NCBI GenBank assembly: GCA_903820505.1
Contig: CAIJHQ010000035.1
Location: 1-36,856, forward strand
Direction of reading: 5' to 3'
Length of the DNA stretch: 36,856 nucleotides
Source: Candidatus Omnitrophota bacterium
GTDB lineage: Bacteria; Omnitrophota; Omnitrophia; Omnitrophales; Aquincolibacteriaceae
Shown here: positions 33,707-36,856 of the stretch, in pieces
How positions within the stretch are numbered: position 1 is the stretch's first letter
How the letters are laid out: every line of letters starts with the position of its first letter
Position numbers and translations under genes: made by a program
Notes under the pieces: generated by a model
Seen by the model: only the letters and a program-made list of their open reading frames with translations
What the model was told of the DNA's origin: nothing
Database searches by the model: none

Positions 33707-34604
33707 GACGCGCGCAGGTCATGTGGCTATTATTGGAAGACCGAACGTGGGGAAATCGACCCTGCTCAATTATCTGGTGGGGGAAAAATTGGCTGGGACT
33801 TCCGCCAAACCCCAGACAACCCGTGATGTGATCCGCGGGATCCTGACGGTGCCGGACGGCCAGGTGTTCCAGAGCCCCCATCGCGGGCAGATCATTTTCC
33901 TCGACACGCCGGGCGTCCACAAACCGAAGGACGCGCTCGGAGAAGGAATGGTCCGCGAGGTGCGCCGATCCCTGGAGGACGCGGACTTGCTTTACTGGAT
34001 GGTCTACCCGAAGTCTATGGGGGACACGGAACGCGGGATCCTCGAATGGGTCCGCGAGCTTTCGATCCCCGTGTTCCTCCTGATCAACCAGATCGACCGT
34101 TTTCCCAAGGACCAGCTGATACCGGCGCTGGAGTCTTTCCAGAGGGTCTACGCTTTCAAGGAATTCATTCCTATCAGCGCGAAGACCGGGGAGAACGTCG
34201 ATGTGCTGGTCCGGGAAACGCTTAAATATCTTCCCGAAGGGGAATTCCTCTATCCCGAGGACCAGCTTTCGGACCAGAACGTGCGCTTTCACGTCCAGGA
34301 AATGATCCGGGAAAAACTGTATCACTACCTGGGAGAAGAGCTTCCGTACGACGCGACCGTCCGCATCGATGAATTCAAGGAGGACGGCAAGATCACGCGG
34401 ATCCACGCGACGATCGTGGTCACGCGGGACTCGCAGAAGGCCATCGTGATCGGCCGGGGCGGCGAGAAGATCAAACAGATCGGTACGGCCGCGCGGCTGG
34501 ACATCGAAAAATTCCTCGGCAAAAAAGTTTTCCTGGAGCTCTGGACCAAAGTGATGGCGGAGTGGAAGACTGACAGCGGATTCCTGCGCGAGATCAAACC
34601 CTGA
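33699..34604 (+). CDS. era: GTPase Era
   Basis: A ~301-residue GTPase that binds the 3' end of 16S rRNA in small-subunit assembly. G1 is GRPNVGKS and G3 is DTPG. G4, normally NKxD, reads NQID (residues 130-133), a Lys-to-Gln change in the guanine-specificity motif; G5 is ISAKTG. The C-terminal KH domain has VIGRGGEKIKQIG. The GTG at 33699 is chosen because GGAG lies 9 nt upstream and the overlap with the previous gene falls to 8 nt; an in-frame ATG at 33681 adds six residues but lacks a ribosome-binding site. Confidence 0.94.
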   Translation: MVETRAGHVAIIGRPNVGKSTLLNYLVGEKLAGTSAKPQTTRDVIRGILTVPDGQVFQSPHRGQIIFLDTPGVHKPKDALGEGMVREVRRSLEDADLLYWMVYPKSMGDTERGILEWVRELSIPVFLLINQIDRFPKDQLIPALESFQRVYAFKEFIPISAKTGENVDVLVRETLKYLPEGEFLYPEDQLSDQNVRFHVQEMIREKLYHYLGEELPYDATVRIDEFKEDGKITRIHATIVVTRDSQKAIVIGRGGEKIKQIGTAARLDIEKFLGKKVFLELWTKVMAEWKTDSGFLREIKP

Positions 34605-34628
34605 GGATCGGTTCAGTGATTTCCGTGT

Positions 34629-35816
34629 TCAGAAAGAGGCGAGCGCGGGAAGATCTCCGCCGAGGAGCGGCAGGGCGTAGCGAATAAAAGCCGGCTTCAC
34701 CATCCCTTTTTTCCTGTCGAAGAAAGTCTCCGGAAGATATCTTTCCCTGTTCGGAATTTTGATGAGCGGCACCGGCCGGTACTCAATGGCGTATCGCGGA
34801 CCGGATTTTCTTTGGAATCCCACCATGACCTCGGACTTTCCCTGAAGCGCCCACTGTACCGCGTGAGCGCCGGCTTGGAAGGCCTCCCGCTGGTCGACTT
34901 CGGAGATGTAAGCCATCGACATGCGTTGGATCGTGCCGGGTTTGTCGAACCGGGCGCGGACGCCGAGGTTCTTTTCGATGATCGCGGCGAGCCGCGCGGC
35001 CGTGCCTTCCACGTACTTGTGGCCGAACGGGTCCGCGGTCACGCCCTCGGTTTTGGAGCCGACGCGGTTGCCTTGAGCGTCGCGGATCGTTTCGGAGATC
35101 ACGACGATGCAGTATCCGACCCTTGTGAGGGTCTCGTCGACCTGCCGCACGAAAGTTTTTTCATGGAAAGCGGCCTCCGGAACAAGAAGGATGTGGGGCG
35201 CGTCAGCGGGAGAGCGCTTCATCAACGCGGCGGCGGCGACGATCCATCCGGAATTCCTTCCCATCAGCTCGATGATCTTGACGGGGTCCACGCGCTGCAT
35301 CGCTTTTGTGTCGAGCGCGGCTTCCTGCGTGGTGACGGCCGCGAAACGGGCGACAGAACCGTACCCCGGGCAGTGGTCGGTCTCCATCAGGTCATTGTCG
35401 ATTGTCTTCGGGATGTGAACGATGTTCAGGTCATACCGCGCGCGCCTCGCGGCTTCGGCGATCTGGAGACTGGTGTGGGCGGTGTCGTTGCCGCCGATCA
35501 GAAAAACGTAACGGACATTATCTTTCTTGAGATTTCCGATCGCGCGGGCCGCGTCGTCCCCCCGGAGTTTGTAACGCGAGGAACCCAGCGCTGCGGAAGG
35601 GGAGTTGGCGACCGTTCTCAGGAGCTCTGCGGGTTGTTTTTCAAGGTCGATGAACGAGCGGTTCAGGATCCCCTCGATGCCGTGGCGGGAGCCGAGGACG
35701 CCGCCGATCTTTTTCGACCCGCGGGCCGCGGTTACGACGCCGGCGAGGCTCTGATTGATGACCGCGGTACACCCGCCGGATTGTGCGACCACCGCTTTAG
35801 AGATGGATTTTGGCAT
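34629..35816 (-). CDS. 6-phosphofructokinase, probably PPi-dependent
   Basis: A 395-residue PfkA-family enzyme of upper glycolysis. Two positions that discriminate phosphoryl donors point to pyrophosphate: Asp111 in GGNDTAHTS, where ATP enzymes have Gly (GGDGS), and Lys137 in PKTIDNDL, where ATP enzymes have PGTIDND. The substrate motif MGRNSGW and a GYGSVARF stretch are present. Such enzymes work reversibly in glycolysis and gluconeogenesis and save ATP in anaerobes. It converges on era with a 24-nt gap and no clear terminator. Confidence 0.9.
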   Translation of the reverse strand: MPKSISKAVVAQSGGCTAVINQSLAGVVTAARGSKKIGGVLGSRHGIEGILNRSFIDLEKQPAELLRTVANSPSAALGSSRYKLRGDDAARAIGNLKKDNVRYVFLIGGNDTAHTSLQIAEAARRARYDLNIVHIPKTIDNDLMETDHCPGYGSVARFAAVTTQEAALDTKAMQRVDPVKIIELMGRNSGWIVAAAALMKRSPADAPHILLVPEAAFHEKTFVRQVDETLTRVGYCIVVISETIRDAQGNRVGSKTEGVTADPFGHKYVEGTAARLAAIIEKNLGVRARFDKPGTIQRMSMAYISEVDQREAFQAGAHAVQWALQGKSEVMVGFQRKSGPRYAIEYRPVPLIKIPNRERYLPETFFDRKKGMVKPAFIRYALPLLGGDLPALASF

Positions 35817-36053
35817 ATTTCACGATCCTGTTCATGAACGAATTTTCCTGGTGAATCTCACAGCGTCAAAAATCGGAGGGAGAATGGCGGAGGGCGTAGA
35901 AACGAAAAGCCTGTTTTGGCTCCATCCTCCATCCACCATCCGCTTCTCCATCGAATTTGTGGCGGATTTGCGGTAGTATAGCCCGAAGCAAAATCGAAGA
36001 CCAGCACCGTTTCAATTGGGACAGCCCTGGTTCAAAAACCCCAAAGAGCGTTC
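35817..36053. other. Divergent intergenic region with purine/pyrimidine repeats
   Basis: This 237-nt gap has no credible gene. GGAGGGAGAATGGCGGAGGG-like purine-rich sequence at ~35876-35896 faces the pyrimidine-rich CTCCATCCTCCATCCACCATC at ~35921-35941, an imperfect inverted pair with a ~6-7-nt periodic unit. On the minus strand, TTGACG (35869-35864) lies 17 nt before a poor -10 (AAAATT) and might drive the phosphofructokinase gene. Confidence 0.4.
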
Positions 36054-36856
36054 ATGAAAGAAGCCATTATCCAAAAAGCCGCCGCCAGGATCTGGCGGGC
36101 GAAGCTGACGCGGCCGTTCTCTACGGCCAAAGGTCAGCACGATCTTCTCGAGAACATCCTGTTCTCCGTCGAGCTCTCGAATGGTGTCCGGGGCTACGGC
36201 GAAGCGGCGGTCGCGACGCACATCACCGGCGAGACCGTGGCGGGAACGCTCCGGAATTTGAAGGTCGCGGCGCATGAAATCCGGGGTCGGGCCGTGACCG
36301 ACCCCAGGAGGATCGCGGAGGAATACCGGGAGAAGTTCTCGGGAAATCCGTGCGCGCGGGCGGCGCTGGAGATGGCGCTGCTGGATGCCGTGACCCGCGG
36401 AAAAAGAATGCCGCTCTGGCGGTTCTTCGGAACGAAGCCGAGAACGCTTCATTCGGATATGACCGTGGTGCTCGGAGGTGTTGCCGATGCCGTATCCATG
36501 ACGCGCGAGATCCTGCGGCGGGGGATCCGTTCCTTCAAGGTCAAGATCGGCGGAGATTTTCGCGAAGATCTCAAGCGCGTGGCGGCGGTGGCCGGGCTCG
36601 CGAAAAAATGCCCGCTTTATCTCGACGCGAACCAGGGATTCACGGCGGTCCAGACGCTGAAGTTCCTCAGGGAACTGGCGGCGCTCAAGATCCGGCCGGC
36701 GCTTATCGAACAACCGGTCCCGAAAGAGGACCGGGACGGGTTGAAACGCGTTACGCGTGAAAGCGGGATCCCGGTTTGCGCGGATGAAAGCGCGTCGTCG
36801 CTCGAGGAAGTCAGGCGTCTTATCAAGGAAAAGGCCGTGGACGTCATCAACGTCCA
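36054..36856 (+). CDS. Enolase-superfamily dipeptide epimerase-like protein, 3' end outside the window
   Basis: About 267 residues are visible of a muconate-lactonising-type enolase-superfamily enzyme; the frame is open to the window end. The N-terminal capping domain contains GYGEAAVATHITGET and ALEMALLDAV. The barrel carries the KxK catalytic motif in SFKVKIGGD, metal ligands in YLDANQGF (Asp), LIEQPVP (Glu) and CADES (Asp), and the start of the VDVINV strand. This set fits L-Ala-D/L-Glu or related dipeptide epimerases involved in murein peptide recycling. The precise substrate is not decidable without the C-terminus. Confidence 0.85.
   Translation, partial: MKEAIIQKAAARIWRAKLTRPFSTAKGQHDLLENILFSVELSNGVRGYGEAAVATHITGETVAGTLRNLKVAAHEIRGRAVTDPRRIAEEYREKFSGNPCARAALEMALLDAVTRGKRMPLWRFFGTKPRTLHSDMTVVLGGVADAVSMTREILRRGIRSFKVKIGGDFREDLKRVAAVAGLAKKCPLYLDANQGFTAVQTLKFLRELAALKIRPALIEQPVPKEDRDGLKRVTRESGIPVCADESASSLEEVRRLIKEKAVDVINV

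Overview
The window is a gene-dense, moderately high-GC bacterial chromosome segment, probably from an uncultivated anaerobic lineage. An Omnitrophota-like (PVC superphylum) origin is my best guess. It rests on the 11-subunit complex I, futalosine-route menaquinone synthesis, a PPi-type phosphofructokinase, two AsmA-like envelope proteins and the style of the small palindromic repeats. No rRNA or other phylogenetic marker fixes the taxon. No tRNA, rRNA, CRISPR array, integrase or transposase was seen.

Layout. 1-3.7 kb (+): the 3' part of a nitroreductase, a membrane protein with an HEAGH motif, an RluA-type pseudouridine synthase, an AT-richer SGNH hydrolase and a small basic low-complexity protein, closed by a strong terminator. 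3.8-14.4 kb (-): one compact operon nuoA-B-C-D-I-H-J-K-L-M-N encoding the membrane arm and quinone module of respiratory complex I, without nuoE, nuoF or nuoG. 14.6-19.3 kb (+): a MutT-like Nudix enzyme, a HAMP-PAS histidine kinase with a stand-alone receiver, then archease and RtcB RNA ligase. 19.4-24.1 kb (+): from a good sigma70-like promoter, a fused AhbA/AhbB-type (siroheme decarboxylase-like) protein, ThiC, IspG and MqnE. 24.1-27.6 kb (+): GreA, a DUF1189-like membrane protein, an AGCS amino-acid:cation symporter and an AsmA-like protein. 27.7-29.6 kb (-): an EamA transporter and an MDR oxidoreductase. 29.7-34.6 kb (+): endonuclease III, a receiver protein, thioredoxin, an aldo/keto reductase, a second AsmA-like protein and Era. 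34.6-35.8 kb (-): PPi-type phosphofructokinase. From 36.05 kb (+): a dipeptide epimerase-like enolase-superfamily enzyme cut by the window end.

How the genes fit together. The clearest theme is quinone-linked energy conservation. The nuo operon encodes the proton-pumping, quinone-reducing core; MqnE makes the menaquinone precursor; IspG feeds the isoprenoid tail; the Ahb-like protein may serve alternative heme synthesis. The electron donor of the complex is not encoded here. A second theme is RNA maintenance (RluA, archease-RtcB, Era, GreA).

The most unusual signals are small. Palindromic elements are inserted in frame inside nuoC (84 bp) and the pseudouridine synthase gene (21 bp), and inverted ~100-bp copies bracket nuoM. 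The nuoA and nth genes have -10 boxes so close to their ATGs that leaderless transcripts are predicted. NuoK carries Ala where a near-universal membrane glutamate is expected. Era has NQID in place of NKxD.
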